A DNA stretch of 29,588 bases, taken from NCBI GenBank assembly GCA_036510515.1, contig DATCDS010000099.1:1-29588 (forward strand), in the 5' to 3' direction. The DNA comes from JALYSX01 sp036510515 (GTDB taxonomy: Bacteria; Vulcanimicrobiota; Vulcanimicrobiia; Vulcanimicrobiales; Vulcanimicrobiaceae). Below are positions 1 to 6,630 of this stretch, piece after piece. Below the pieces are notes generated by a model. It worked only from the letters and a program-made list of their open reading frames with translations. It did not search any database and had not been told where the DNA came from. How positions within the stretch are numbered: position 1 is the first letter of the stretch; each line of letters starts with the position of its first letter. The position numbers and the translations under genes were made by a program.

Positions 1-362
1 CCGTCTTTCTCAACCAAGCCGCCGCCGACGCGATCCGGGCCTACCTTGGGGTGCGCCAGCGATCCAGCGACGAGGCGCTTTTTCTCTCCAAGCGCAAGAC
101 GCGGCTCTCGCACCGGCAGGCATGGGTGATCTTCCGAGACTTCGCCGCGCTCTCTGGCTTGACCAAACACGTGACGCCGCACGTCATGCGCCATTCGTTT
201 GCCACGCATCTGCTGGAAAACGGCGCCGACATCGTGACGATCAAGGAACTGCTGGGCCACGAGAGCCTCTCGACCACGCAGATCTACACCAATGTCTCGA
301 TGGAACACATGCGCCGCAGTTACGAAGACGCCCACCCGCGGGATCGCGAGAAGAATCGATGA
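1..362 (+). CDS. Tyrosine recombinase (XerC/XerD type), C-terminal part; 5' end outside window
   Basis: The open frame enters from the left edge (first full codon at position 3) and ends at TGA 360-362, so only about the last 119 residues are present. The visible part holds the catalytic core of a tyrosine recombinase: the H-x-x-R box (TPHVMRHSFATHLL), the LGHESLSTTQ box with the second conserved His, and the nucleophile Tyr in QIYTNVS. This family breaks and rejoins DNA through a 3'-phosphotyrosine and in XerC/D resolves chromosome dimers at dif. The short spacing and sequence style fit a housekeeping Xer protein better than a phage integrase, but the N-terminal SAM-like domain is outside the window, so XerC and XerD cannot be separated. 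Its stop overlaps the next gene's ATG (ATGA), suggesting one transcript. Confidence 0.88.
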   Translation, partial: VFLNQAAADAIRAYLGVRQRSSDEALFLSKRKTRLSHRQAWVIFRDFAALSGLTKHVTPHVMRHSFATHLLENGADIVTIKELLGHESLSTTQIYTNVSMEHMRRSYEDAHPRDREKNR

Positions 363-1111
363 CCGGGAATACGGCGTCGCCGTGCCGCACTTATCGAACC
401 GTGAAACGTTCGGGGCTTCTTCTTCTCGTGTTGGCTTTAGCGGCATGCGGCGCCGACGCGACGACGTCGTCGAGCGGCACGCTGGCGCCGGGTTCGCACA
501 TGACGGTGCACCTGGGTGCCGGCCAACTCGACGCCTATAAGCCCAAGGTCGGCGATGCGCCGGACAAATATACGATCGCATCCTCGGACCAAACGATGTC
601 GACCCTGCTGCAGATCGCGCACGGTCCCAAATCGCTCTCGGTGACGTCGCGTCCGGCCGCCGATACCGGCGACGTTCTAGTGCGCATCCCCGACGGAGTC
701 ACCCTGGACGCGTCGTCGCAGCAAGGCGACGTAAACGTCACGGATATTACCGGCGTCGCCAACGCGCATGCGGACGACGGCAACGTCAAGGTCATGGTCG
801 AAGGCTACGCGCAGGCGTCGGCGGGGAACGGCAACGTCACCGTGTACATGGGATCGACCGACTGGCCCGGCACGCTGCACTTTGGTTCCCAGCTCGGCGA
901 CGTCGAAGTCTGGATCAACGCCACGGCCAACTTCCATATCCGCATGCACACCGATCGCGGCACGATCTTCACCGATTTCCTTTTGCGCGGAACCTCAAGA
1001 GGGTTAGCCGAAACGATCGACGGCAACGTCGGTACGCCCAGCACGCACGGCATCGACATCGAAGCCCACAACGGCAGCATCCGCCTCCTCCAACTCAAAC
1101 CCCAAATTTAG
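359..1111 (+). CDS. DUF4097-like beta-repeat lipoprotein
   Basis: A 250-residue protein with a basic n-region (VKRSG), a hydrophobic stretch and the lipobox LAAC, with Cys30 as the predicted lipidation site. The mature part has repeated short strands with G-D-V or G-N-V turns (QGDVNV, DGNVKV, GNGNVTV, LGDVEV, DGNVGT, NGSIRL), the pattern of the DUF4097/adhesin-like beta-solenoid families. These are cell-envelope proteins without an assigned reaction. The start is ATG 359, overlapping the recombinase stop as ATGA; GTG 401 would give a shorter, more typical signal peptide and cannot be excluded. The frame stays open upstream, but that stretch is a shadow of the recombinase gene. It converges on the minus-strand hydrolase with only 16 nt between stops and no visible terminator. 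Confidence 0.72.
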   Translation: MTGNTASPCRTYRTVKRSGLLLLVLALAACGADATTSSSGTLAPGSHMTVHLGAGQLDAYKPKVGDAPDKYTIASSDQTMSTLLQIAHGPKSLSVTSRPAADTGDVLVRIPDGVTLDASSQQGDVNVTDITGVANAHADDGNVKVMVEGYAQASAGNGNVTVYMGSTDWPGTLHFGSQLGDVEVWINATANFHIRMHTDRGTIFTDFLLRGTSRGLAETIDGNVGTPSTHGIDIEAHNGSIRLLQLKPQI

Positions 1112-1127
1112 CTTGACCTCTCGATGC

Positions 1128-2399
1128 CTAGTGTGGCAACTGGCTTACCAAAGCGTCGTACAGTTGGGCGAACCGCAGCTCACTGACTGGCGCGGTGGTA
1201 TCGTTCTCCGTAGCGCTCACGCAATACGTCGTGCCGTTGTTGCTGACGAGCCACGTTGTTATGCTCACGACTCCCCAATCCGACCCGCCTTTGAACGCGA
1301 CGCGCTTCCAGTCGGAGGTGTTGATACCGCCAGGATTAATGCTCATAAGCGCAAGCCCCTGAACGGTCGACATGAGCCGGCAGAGATCGCGATTCGTATA
1401 GTGCCACTCGATCGTCGCGAGTCCCGGATCGGTATCGAGGTTGCTTAGGGATGGTAGCGGCATGCGCGCTACTCGATCCAGAATATCTCTCCGCTGGCCC
1501 ACCCTTCCGCGAATGTAGCGCTGCCGTAGATCCGTGCCCTCCGATGACTTGAGAATGAACACGTCTCGCGTCGTGAGAAATGGTTCGTTTCGGCCCGCAA
1601 ACGGCGCGATGGCCCTCTCGCCGACGATGTCGGCGAGCGCATCAGCGGCCGTGTTATCGCTGACGGAAATCATCTCCGTGGCGAGAGTTTGCACTGTTAG
1701 CGCGGTTCCGTCCGGCCACGTCTGGTAGACACCGCTGGGAAGGCTCTTCCACGAAGGTTTGAGATAGACGACGTCCGCCCAATGCCGGTGGCCGTGCTTG
1801 ACCTCGCCGAGCAGCGCGTTGAGAACCGCCAGTTTAAACGTCGAACCTACCGCTAAAGCGTCATCCGCGTGGTAGGACTCTAACGCATGTCCATTAGCGA
1901 TCACTAGAAACGAAACGGAGCCCGGAAGGCTCCGCAGGTTCGACAGCGTGGCGTTGAGGGCGTCTGGTGTCGGCGGCGGTGCTGGAATCCCGGGCGGCCT
2001 GCCGGCTGTGATGGAGAGCGCGAAGATGGTGCTGTTCGGACTCGCACCAAAGTTGAAGTACAAGGCTGCTCCACCAGGGTACGTGAGATGGTACACGTAG
2101 ATTGGCCCGTTCGCCGTACTTACGCCGCCGACGTACTCCCAGTCCGGCGTGCCGATTGCGTTCAATTGCGCAGCAATGGTCGTCACGACCGATGGCGCCA
2201 TAGCGTCGTTGAGAGTCGGCGAAAGATGCGTTCGATCGACCGCATTGTGAAGAATAGCGGCATACATCGCCTTTGCCTGCGCCGTCACACTGCTCACCTC
2301 GGGCAACGGAGATACGCTTGGCGTCGTCTTTGTCTGAGCAGCCAGGGTTGCCGACGCCATCGCGAAGAGCGCTGAAAACATGATGACTGAACGAAGCAT
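1128..2399 (-). CDS. Secreted serine hydrolase, class A beta-lactamase fold (ORF12-like)
   Basis: A 423-residue protein with an N-terminal signal peptide (MLRSVIMFSALFAMASATLA, cleavage near residue 21). An N-terminal domain of about residues 35-130 resembles the NTF2-like domain of Streptomyces ORF12-type proteins, and is followed by a beta-lactamase-fold domain. Active-site motifs are STFK (Ser186 nucleophile, Lys189), SDN (247-249) and KGG (370-372) in place of KTG. The stretches KSLPSG and EPFLTTRD fit the ORF12-like branch as I remember it. The typical class A E-x-x-L-N omega loop is not obvious, so antibiotic hydrolysis should not be assumed; peptidase or esterase activity is equally possible. 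ATG 2399 is chosen because it opens the signal peptide, has AGGAG upstream and lies downstream of a -10 box. An upstream ATG at 2441 would precede that promoter. Confidence 0.8.
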   Translation of the reverse strand: MLRSVIMFSALFAMASATLAAQTKTTPSVSPLPEVSSVTAQAKAMYAAILHNAVDRTHLSPTLNDAMAPSVVTTIAAQLNAIGTPDWEYVGGVSTANGPIYVYHLTYPGGAALYFNFGASPNSTIFALSITAGRPPGIPAPPPTPDALNATLSNLRSLPGSVSFLVIANGHALESYHADDALAVGSTFKLAVLNALLGEVKHGHRHWADVVYLKPSWKSLPSGVYQTWPDGTALTVQTLATEMISVSDNTAADALADIVGERAIAPFAGRNEPFLTTRDVFILKSSEGTDLRQRYIRGRVGQRRDILDRVARMPLPSLSNLDTDPGLATIEWHYTNRDLCRLMSTVQGLALMSINPGGINTSDWKRVAFKGGSDWGVVSITTWLVSNNGTTYCVSATENDTTAPVSELRFAQLYDALVSQLPH

Positions 2400-2424
2400 T
2401 GACCTGACCCTCTCCTTCACTTTC

Positions 2425-2430
2425 AGTATA
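2425..2430 (-). promoter_or_regulatory. Candidate -10 box for the serine hydrolase gene
   Basis: The minus strand reads TATACT here, 25 nt upstream of ATG 2399, with AGGAG between them. No good -35 hexamer lies 16-18 nt further upstream, so this is a partial promoter call. It would let the hydrolase be transcribed apart from panE. Confidence 0.4.
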
Positions 2431-2458
2431 GCGGGACGCATTTTTAGAGGCTGCGGCT

Positions 2459-3391
2459 CTAGGACTTCGCCGGGACGCGCAGCGATTCGCGGGCTTTGAT
2501 TAAGCGCACCATCGTGTCGTTGTAGGGGGTGGGCACGGCGACGCGGCGACCGGCGGCGACGACCGCACCGTTGATGTGATCGATTTCGGTTTGATGCCCG
2601 GCTTCCAGGTCGAACGACATCGACGTCTTGGCGTCGGCGCCAAGCGCGATGACCTCGGTGACGTACTGCCAGGGGTTAGCGAACGGCAGGTTAATCTTAA
2701 GCGCCGCGGCGACCGCTGCCGCTTCTTCTGCCAGGGCTTCGGAGAGGCGTGCCGCGTTGGGATCGCGCACGATCGCGCCGGCTTCGCAGTCGAGCAATGC
2801 GCTGACGGCGTTGATGGCGGCGTTGGCGACAAGCTTGCCCCAGAGATGCGGTCGAATATCGTAGACGACCGACGCACGCAGGCCGCCGCGCGTGAGCAGT
2901 TCGGCGACGGTGCGCGACGTAGCGGGAGCCGCGCCGGCCGAGCCGACGATCGTGTGGCCTTCCTCGGAGCTGCGCACGCGCCCGGGCTTGACGATCGTAG
3001 ACGATTCCGTTGTGATGCCCAGGACGACCGGCACGGCTCCGCCAAGCGCGGTCTTGATCGCGTCCTCGTTGCCGATGCCGTTCTGCAGCGAGACCACCGG
3101 TGTCGCCGGATTCAGCTCGCCGGCAAACGGCCGTAGCGCGCGCAACGTATCGACGGCTTTGACGAAGAGAAACAGCACCGACGATCCGAACAAGTCGGCG
3201 GGGCGATGGGCGATGCTGACGGAGCGGCCCTTCTGATCGTTGACGACCAGCCCGCGCTTGCCGATGCGCTCGAGCACCGCCTCGTCGCGGTCCAGCATCG
3301 TCACGTCGCATTCGCCCGCCAAATGGAACCCAAAGAGCGTCCCCATGGCGCCCGCCCCAATAATCCCAACCCGCGGCCTGTTAGAATCCAT
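2459..3391 (-). CDS. panE: 2-dehydropantoate 2-reductase (ketopantoate reductase)
   Basis: A 310-residue protein of the PanE/ApbA family, which reduces 2-dehydropantoate to pantoate with NADPH in pantothenate and CoA synthesis in the cytosol. The N-terminal Rossmann motif GAGAMG (residues 12-17) is followed by the conserved SLQNG (101-105), and the C-terminal helical domain carries the catalytic Lys in LWGKLVANAA (Lys186) and the TEIDHINGAVV segment. Length is normal for the family (about 300). ATG 3391 is preceded closely by a G-rich stretch (CGGGGGC). It lies between two minus-strand secreted proteins with gaps of 59 and 64 nt, so operon membership is unclear. Some family members act on other 2-oxo acids, so the exact substrate is inferred. 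Confidence 0.87.
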   Translation of the reverse strand: MDSNRPRVGIIGAGAMGTLFGFHLAGECDVTMLDRDEAVLERIGKRGLVVNDQKGRSVSIAHRPADLFGSSVLFLFVKAVDTLRALRPFAGELNPATPVVSLQNGIGNEDAIKTALGGAVPVVLGITTESSTIVKPGRVRSSEEGHTIVGSAGAAPATSRTVAELLTRGGLRASVVYDIRPHLWGKLVANAAINAVSALLDCEAGAIVRDPNAARLSEALAEEAAAVAAALKINLPFANPWQYVTEVIALGADAKTSMSFDLEAGHQTEIDHINGAVVAAGRRVAVPTPYNDTMVRLIKARESLRVPAKS

Positions 3392-3455
3392 GCCCCCGAT
3401 TTTCGCGCCCGTCCTTGTCTTGCCCGCTAGACTTCGAAAGTTCGATGCCGCGGTC

Positions 3456-4739
3456 CTAACAGGTCACGGGCTCGACCTCCACATGCCACGTGTCTGGATC
3501 GACGAAGTAGTTGCGAAACGCGGCGGTGCAGGTCATCCAAGCGGGCCGGGGCGGCTGTACGGATGGAAGCAGCGAGACCATGATTCCCGGGCTATCGTCG
3601 ATACGACTAACGCCTCGCCACACGAGAACGGTATACGCGTCGTTCCGCACGTCGCTTGCAAACGAATTGGGAAGCGACGCATCAGTCAAGCCTTCGTAGA
3701 CGACGACGGCGGCGCGGGCCGCGACCCCGCTCAGCAGCAGGCTTGTCGACGGTGAGAGGCCGGCAAGATCGGTTCCCGGATCGAACCACACGCGCGGCGA
3801 CCCTGGGCCGCCCGAAACGTATACGAGCTCGTTTGCGGTGCTAAGGCCCGCGTCGCTCCTCGCGATCGTTCCATCGGCGCCAGCCTTCTTGTAGGCAGTG
3901 TCCAATGCCCGTAAGAGGCTTGGCGACAGCACGACGCTGTCGCCTGGCGTGTCGCCCTCCGAACACTTAAGCGTCCGGTCTGGCAGCACTACGCAATGGC
4001 GGTAATCGAAACGCGGACGCACCTTCCCTGCCGCCGCTTGCCGTCGCATGTCCGACCAGGTGACGTTGACGGTAACATTTCGACGTAGGGGATCGCGGAC
4101 GCTGATCGTGCCCACTGGGATATTCAGCCACGCGCTCCGGTCATTGGAATAAATCCGGATGATCGCGTTCCCGCTATGGAGTCGGGTTCCATAATACGTG
4201 TTTCCTACGATGGCGAGGGGAAACTCGGTCGCTCGATCGTCGGTCGCAGGATTGCCGGAGCCCGGTGGCACGTCTGGGAAGAGTACGAGAGTGGCGATCA
4301 TCCCGGTTGTCGGCAGCGTCCCTTGGATCGAGGTTGGCCTAGGCCCGTCCAAAATTGCTACGTCGTCGCCGAGTGCAAAGAGGCGCTTGGCGTTGCCGTC
4401 AGCGGCCACGACGACATCGGACGAGCAACCGTTCGCGCCGAACATTACCCAGTAGACGCCCGCTGCCATCGTGAGGGTCACCTCCGCTCGCGGGCCGCTG
4501 ACGACAACGCGCGGCGAGAAGCGCGAAAGTGGAACCTGCTTGTCGGTCCACTCGACGAAGACGTCTATCGAGAGATCGTGCTTGGTAATGTCCCTTCCGT
4601 CGCAATCGAAGTAGTCGATGGTGACCATAGACGACCGTGTAGCGCGTGGCGTACTTCCGGCCGCGTCGCAGGCGCCAACCGCAGAAGCGAAAATGGCGGC
4701 GGCTACAACGCCGTACGCGAGGAGCGATCGGACCTTCAC
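3456..4739 (-). CDS. Secreted or lipid-anchored protein of unknown function
   Basis: A 427-residue protein I do not recognise. It starts at GTG 4739, which has an excellent ribosome binding site (GGAGG, 7 nt spacing), and opens with a hydrophobic signal (about residues 5-22) ending in VGAC. Cys24 could be a lipidation site, although the lipobox is imperfect. The rest is mostly beta-rich, with no transmembrane segment and several scattered Cys (for example DYFDCDG, NGCSSD, RHCVVL, LKCSEG and a terminal Cys), which may form disulfides outside the cytoplasm. A segment with G-P-R-A-E-V-T-L-T looks Ig-like or carboxypeptidase-regulatory-like, but I cannot assign a family. It could be co-transcribed with panE (64 nt downstream). 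An upstream ATG at 4832 is less likely because it would bury the signal peptide. Confidence 0.7.
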   Translation of the reverse strand: MKVRSLLAYGVVAAAIFASAVGACDAAGSTPRATRSSMVTIDYFDCDGRDITKHDLSIDVFVEWTDKQVPLSRFSPRVVVSGPRAEVTLTMAAGVYWVMFGANGCSSDVVVAADGNAKRLFALGDDVAILDGPRPTSIQGTLPTTGMIATLVLFPDVPPGSGNPATDDRATEFPLAIVGNTYYGTRLHSGNAIIRIYSNDRSAWLNIPVGTISVRDPLRRNVTVNVTWSDMRRQAAAGKVRPRFDYRHCVVLPDRTLKCSEGDTPGDSVVLSPSLLRALDTAYKKAGADGTIARSDAGLSTANELVYVSGGPGSPRVWFDPGTDLAGLSPSTSLLLSGVAARAAVVVYEGLTDASLPNSFASDVRNDAYTVLVWRGVSRIDDSPGIMVSLLPSVQPPRPAWMTCTAAFRNYFVDPDTWHVEVEPVTC

Positions 4740-4848
4740 ACCTTGTCCTCCATATGGCGTAATCGCCCGTCCGTGACCGAAAACCCTCGCTATGCGGGTG
4801 ACTCCAGGCTCTTGCGACGCAGAGGGCCGCAAGAATCGGCATGGGAAG

Positions 4849-4860
4849 AGTCAAGTGACT
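4849..4860. promoter_or_regulatory. Short inverted repeat in divergent intergenic region (possible operator)
   Basis: The sequence AGTCA-AG-TGACT is a 5-bp perfect inverted repeat in the 178-nt divergent spacer between the unknown secreted protein and the DUF4242 gene. A second imperfect pair, CTTGCG (4811-4816) with CGCAAG (4828-4833), lies beside it. No convincing promoter hexamers were found on either strand, so a regulator site is only a suggestion. Confidence 0.2.
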
Positions 4861-4917
4861 AAGCGCCGACTGGCGAATACCCGCCTGTCCAATCTTCTCA
4901 ATTCGGAGGATGTTTGA

Positions 4918-5196
4918 ATGCCAAGATTTATGGTGGAACGTACGTTTCCCGACGGCTTGCATATTCCAACCAATGCAAACGGCGCATCGGCGTGCCTTAC
5001 CGTCGTCGATAAGAACGGGAGCAATGGCGTCACCTGGGTGCATTCCTACGTTTCCGCCGACAAAAAGAAAACGTATTGCGTCTACGATGGGCCGAACGAA
5101 AAGGCGATCCGCGACTCGGCCGAGCAGACGGGGCTGCCCGTAGATTCGGTGACTCCGGTGAGCGTGCTGGACCCATACTTTTATCACGAGGGGTAG
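4918..5196 (+). CDS. DUF4242 small protein (nickel-binding SCO4226-like family)
   Basis: A 92-residue cytosolic protein matching the DUF4242 pattern throughout: MPRFMVERTFPDGL at the start, NGVTWVHSYVS and K-T-Y-C-V-Y-D in the middle, and GLPVDSVTPVSVLDPYFY at the end. One family member, SCO4226 of Streptomyces, is a reported nickel-binding ferredoxin-like-fold protein; the cellular role of most members is unknown. ATG 4918 has GGAGG 8 nt upstream. It lies alone between a divergent gene and the threonine promoter. No terminator is visible after it, so some readthrough into the threonine leader is possible. Confidence 0.85.
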   Translation: MPRFMVERTFPDGLHIPTNANGASACLTVVDKNGSNGVTWVHSYVSADKKKTYCVYDGPNEKAIRDSAEQTGLPVDSVTPVSVLDPYFYHEG

Positions 5197-5240
5197 CACC
5201 TTCCAGGCGAACATTCGATGGAGGCCCGCAGGATGGGCGC

Positions 5241-5270
5241 TTGACGGCGGAACCGTAGCACTGCTATAGT
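5241..5270 (+). promoter_or_regulatory. Promoter of the threonine operon (extended -10)
   Basis: TTGACG (5241-5246) and TATAGT (5265-5270) are separated by 18 nt, and TGC directly before TATAGT makes an extended -10. Transcription would start near 5276-5278 (A). This leaves only about 6-8 nt before the leader-peptide ATG at 5284. Confidence 0.75.
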
Positions 5271-5283
5271 TGCCGAAATCGTG

Positions 5284-5355
5284 ATGTTCTTGATTACGTC
5301 CTCCACGTCCACCACCACCACCACGCTCGTGCGGTTCGGTGTTAGGTTAACGTAG
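5284..5355 (+). CDS. Threonine operon leader peptide
   Basis: A 23-codon open frame from ATG 5284 to TAG 5353-5355. Eight codons are Thr (ACG at 5296, 5305, 5323 and 5350; ACC at 5311, 5314, 5317 and 5320), five of them consecutive at 5311-5325, with Ser codons interspersed and one Ile. The core reads ITSSTSTTTTTL. Such a run of one amino acid ahead of its own biosynthetic genes, followed by a terminator, is the signature of ribosome-mediated attenuation as in the enterobacterial thr operon. There is no Shine-Dalgarno sequence and the predicted 5' UTR is very short, so initiation may be near-leaderless; GTG 5281 is an alternative in-frame start. It is too short for standard gene finding. Confidence 0.8.
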   Translation: MFLITSSTSTTTTTLVRFGVRLT

Positions 5356-5404
5356 GCGTTTCCAAGGAGTCCAAGCTTACGAACCTCGCGCCGAACGGCG
5401 CGAG
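5326..5404 (+). promoter_or_regulatory. Candidate antiterminator pairing of the threonine attenuator
   Basis: Bases 5326-5339 (CTCGTGCGGTTCGG, just after the Thr run) can pair with 5391-5404 (CCGAACGGCGCGAG, the loop and 3' arm of the terminator). There are 12 Watson-Crick pairs, one G-U and one G-G mismatch, and three more pairs (two of them G-U) extend it to 5342/5388. A ribosome stalled on the early Thr codons would leave the upstream arm mostly free and favour antitermination. A ribosome reaching the stop at 5353 would cover it and let the terminator form. A further small hairpin is possible between 5351-5357 and 5375-5381. The structures were found by eye, without energy calculation. Confidence 0.6.
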
Positions 5405-5415
5405 GTTCTTCTTTT
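5382..5415 (+). terminator. Intrinsic terminator (attenuator) before thrC
   Basis: A perfect 11-bp stem, AACCTCGCGCC (5382-5392) with GGCGCGAGGTT (5397-5407), has a GAAC tetraloop and is followed by CTTCTTTT (5408-5415). It lies between the leader-peptide stop and thrC, where it would stop transcription when threonine is plentiful. Confidence 0.85.
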
Positions 5416-5427
5416 GTCAGGGGTAGT

Positions 5428-6630
5428 GTGTTGAAACCGGTCTGTAGTGACTGCGGAGCAGAGGTCTCGCCGTACGCGATCTGCGCGTGCGGCGGGGTCG
5501 CGGCGTTCCCAGCGGCCGCGCCTCGCGTCGATCCGCTTGGTTTCAAACGCACCCTGCGCGACCGGCGCGCTTCCAACGATCCGCTGATGCGCGGGGGCGT
5601 CTGGCGCATGCGCGAACTCTTGCCGCCGATCCCCGCCGCGAGCATCGTGACGCTGGCCGAAGGGAACGTGCCGCTCTACGACAGCGCGCCCGGAGCGAAC
5701 TACGCCGGCGTCGGACGCCTGGCGTACCTGCACCTGGGCATGAACCCGACGGGATCGTTCAAGGACCTGGGGATGACGGTCGCCGTTTCGGCGGCTAAGG
5801 CGGCGGGCGCGCGCGGCGTGGCCTGCGCGTCGACGGGCAACACCGCTTCTTCCATGGCGGCCTACGCTGCGAGGGCCGGGATGGAAGCCTACGCCCTGGT
5901 GCCGCGCGGGCGCATCAGCGCCGCAAAGCTCGCGCAGATGTACGACTACGGCGCGCGCATCGTCGAGGTCGACGGCTCGTTCGACGACGCCTTCGTCAAG
6001 CTCTCGCACGACGACGGCGATCTCGCCATCGTGAACTCGATCAATCCCTATCGCGTCGAAGGCCAGAAGTGCGCGGCGTTCGTGCTGCTCGAGCAACGGG
6101 AGTGGATCGTGCCCGATTGGGTCGTGCTTCCCGGCGGCAACCTGGGCAACGCCAGCGCCTTCGGCAAGGGCTTTCGCGAAGCGTTGGCACTTGGGTTGAT
6201 CGATCGCCTCCCGCGTCTGGCCGTCGCGCAGGCCGCGGGTTGCGCGCCGTTCGTTACGTCCTGGAACGAGGCGCGCGACCTCACCGCGGTCGACCCGCAC
6301 ACCGTCGCCACGGCGATCGCGATCGGGAATCCAAAATCGTGGCGCAAAGCGACGCGCGAGTTACACGCGAGCGACGGCGCGTGCGTCGCGGTCGACGACG
6401 ATGCGATCCTGGCGGCCAAGGCGCAGATCGGACGTGAAGGCATCGGCTGCGAACCGGCTTCGGCGGCGTCGCTGGCGGGAACGCGCGCGCTGCGCGCGGA
6501 CGGCACGATCGCGCCCGACGCCGACGTCGTCAACGTCCTGACCGGGCACGCGCTTAAAGATACCGACGCCATCCTGCGCTACCACGACCTCCTCGAACGC
6601 CGTGAGGGCCGCCATGCTGCCGTCGTGTGA
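5428..6630 (+). CDS. thrC: Threonine synthase
   Basis: A 400-residue PLP enzyme that converts O-phosphohomoserine to threonine, the last step of the pathway. The PLP-binding Lys lies in MNPTGSFKDLGM (Lys112), followed by the ASTGNT phosphate-binding loop. The N-terminus carries a small zinc-ribbon-like Cys set (Cys6, Cys9, Cys19, Cys21), also seen in some bacterial threonine synthases. GTG 5428 is taken as the start; TTG 5431, the next codon, has better spacing (7 nt) from AGGGG at 5419-5423, so the true start is one of these two. It is the first gene after the attenuator. It overlaps thrB by 17 nt, which implies coupling. Cystathionine synthases share the fold, but this context makes ThrC the clear call. 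Confidence 0.93.
   Translation: MLKPVCSDCGAEVSPYAICACGGVAAFPAAAPRVDPLGFKRTLRDRRASNDPLMRGGVWRMRELLPPIPAASIVTLAEGNVPLYDSAPGANYAGVGRLAYLHLGMNPTGSFKDLGMTVAVSAAKAAGARGVACASTGNTASSMAAYAARAGMEAYALVPRGRISAAKLAQMYDYGARIVEVDGSFDDAFVKLSHDDGDLAIVNSINPYRVEGQKCAAFVLLEQREWIVPDWVVLPGGNLGNASAFGKGFREALALGLIDRLPRLAVAQAAGCAPFVTSWNEARDLTAVDPHTVATAIAIGNPKSWRKATRELHASDGACVAVDDDAILAAKAQIGREGIGCEPASAASLAGTRALRADGTIAPDADVVNVLTGHALKDTDAILRYHDLLERREGRHAAVV

Noticed and set aside
1..362. Partial tyrosine recombinase as a sign of an integrated element or att site
   Set aside because: The flanks hold ordinary genes, no direct repeats or tRNA are visible, and the catalytic region reads like a housekeeping Xer protein.
2440..2462. 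TAGAG...CTCTA inverted repeat after panE
   Set aside because: The stem is only 5 bp, and on the panE strand it is followed by A residues, not T, so it is not an intrinsic terminator for that gene.
5364..5369. AAGGAG in the leader as a ribosome binding site for a further small gene
   Set aside because: No ATG, GTG or TTG lies at suitable spacing with an open frame, because the terminator stem follows directly.
5377..6300. Long minus-strand open frame (307 codons) inside thrC
   Set aside because: It is a GC-rich shadow frame: Arg-rich, low in normal hydrophobic pattern, and thrC on the plus strand has clear enzyme motifs. The same holds for other long antisense frames, such as 6554-7519 inside thrB and 8897-10165 and 23880-26201 opposite mlaD and the kinase/PBP.
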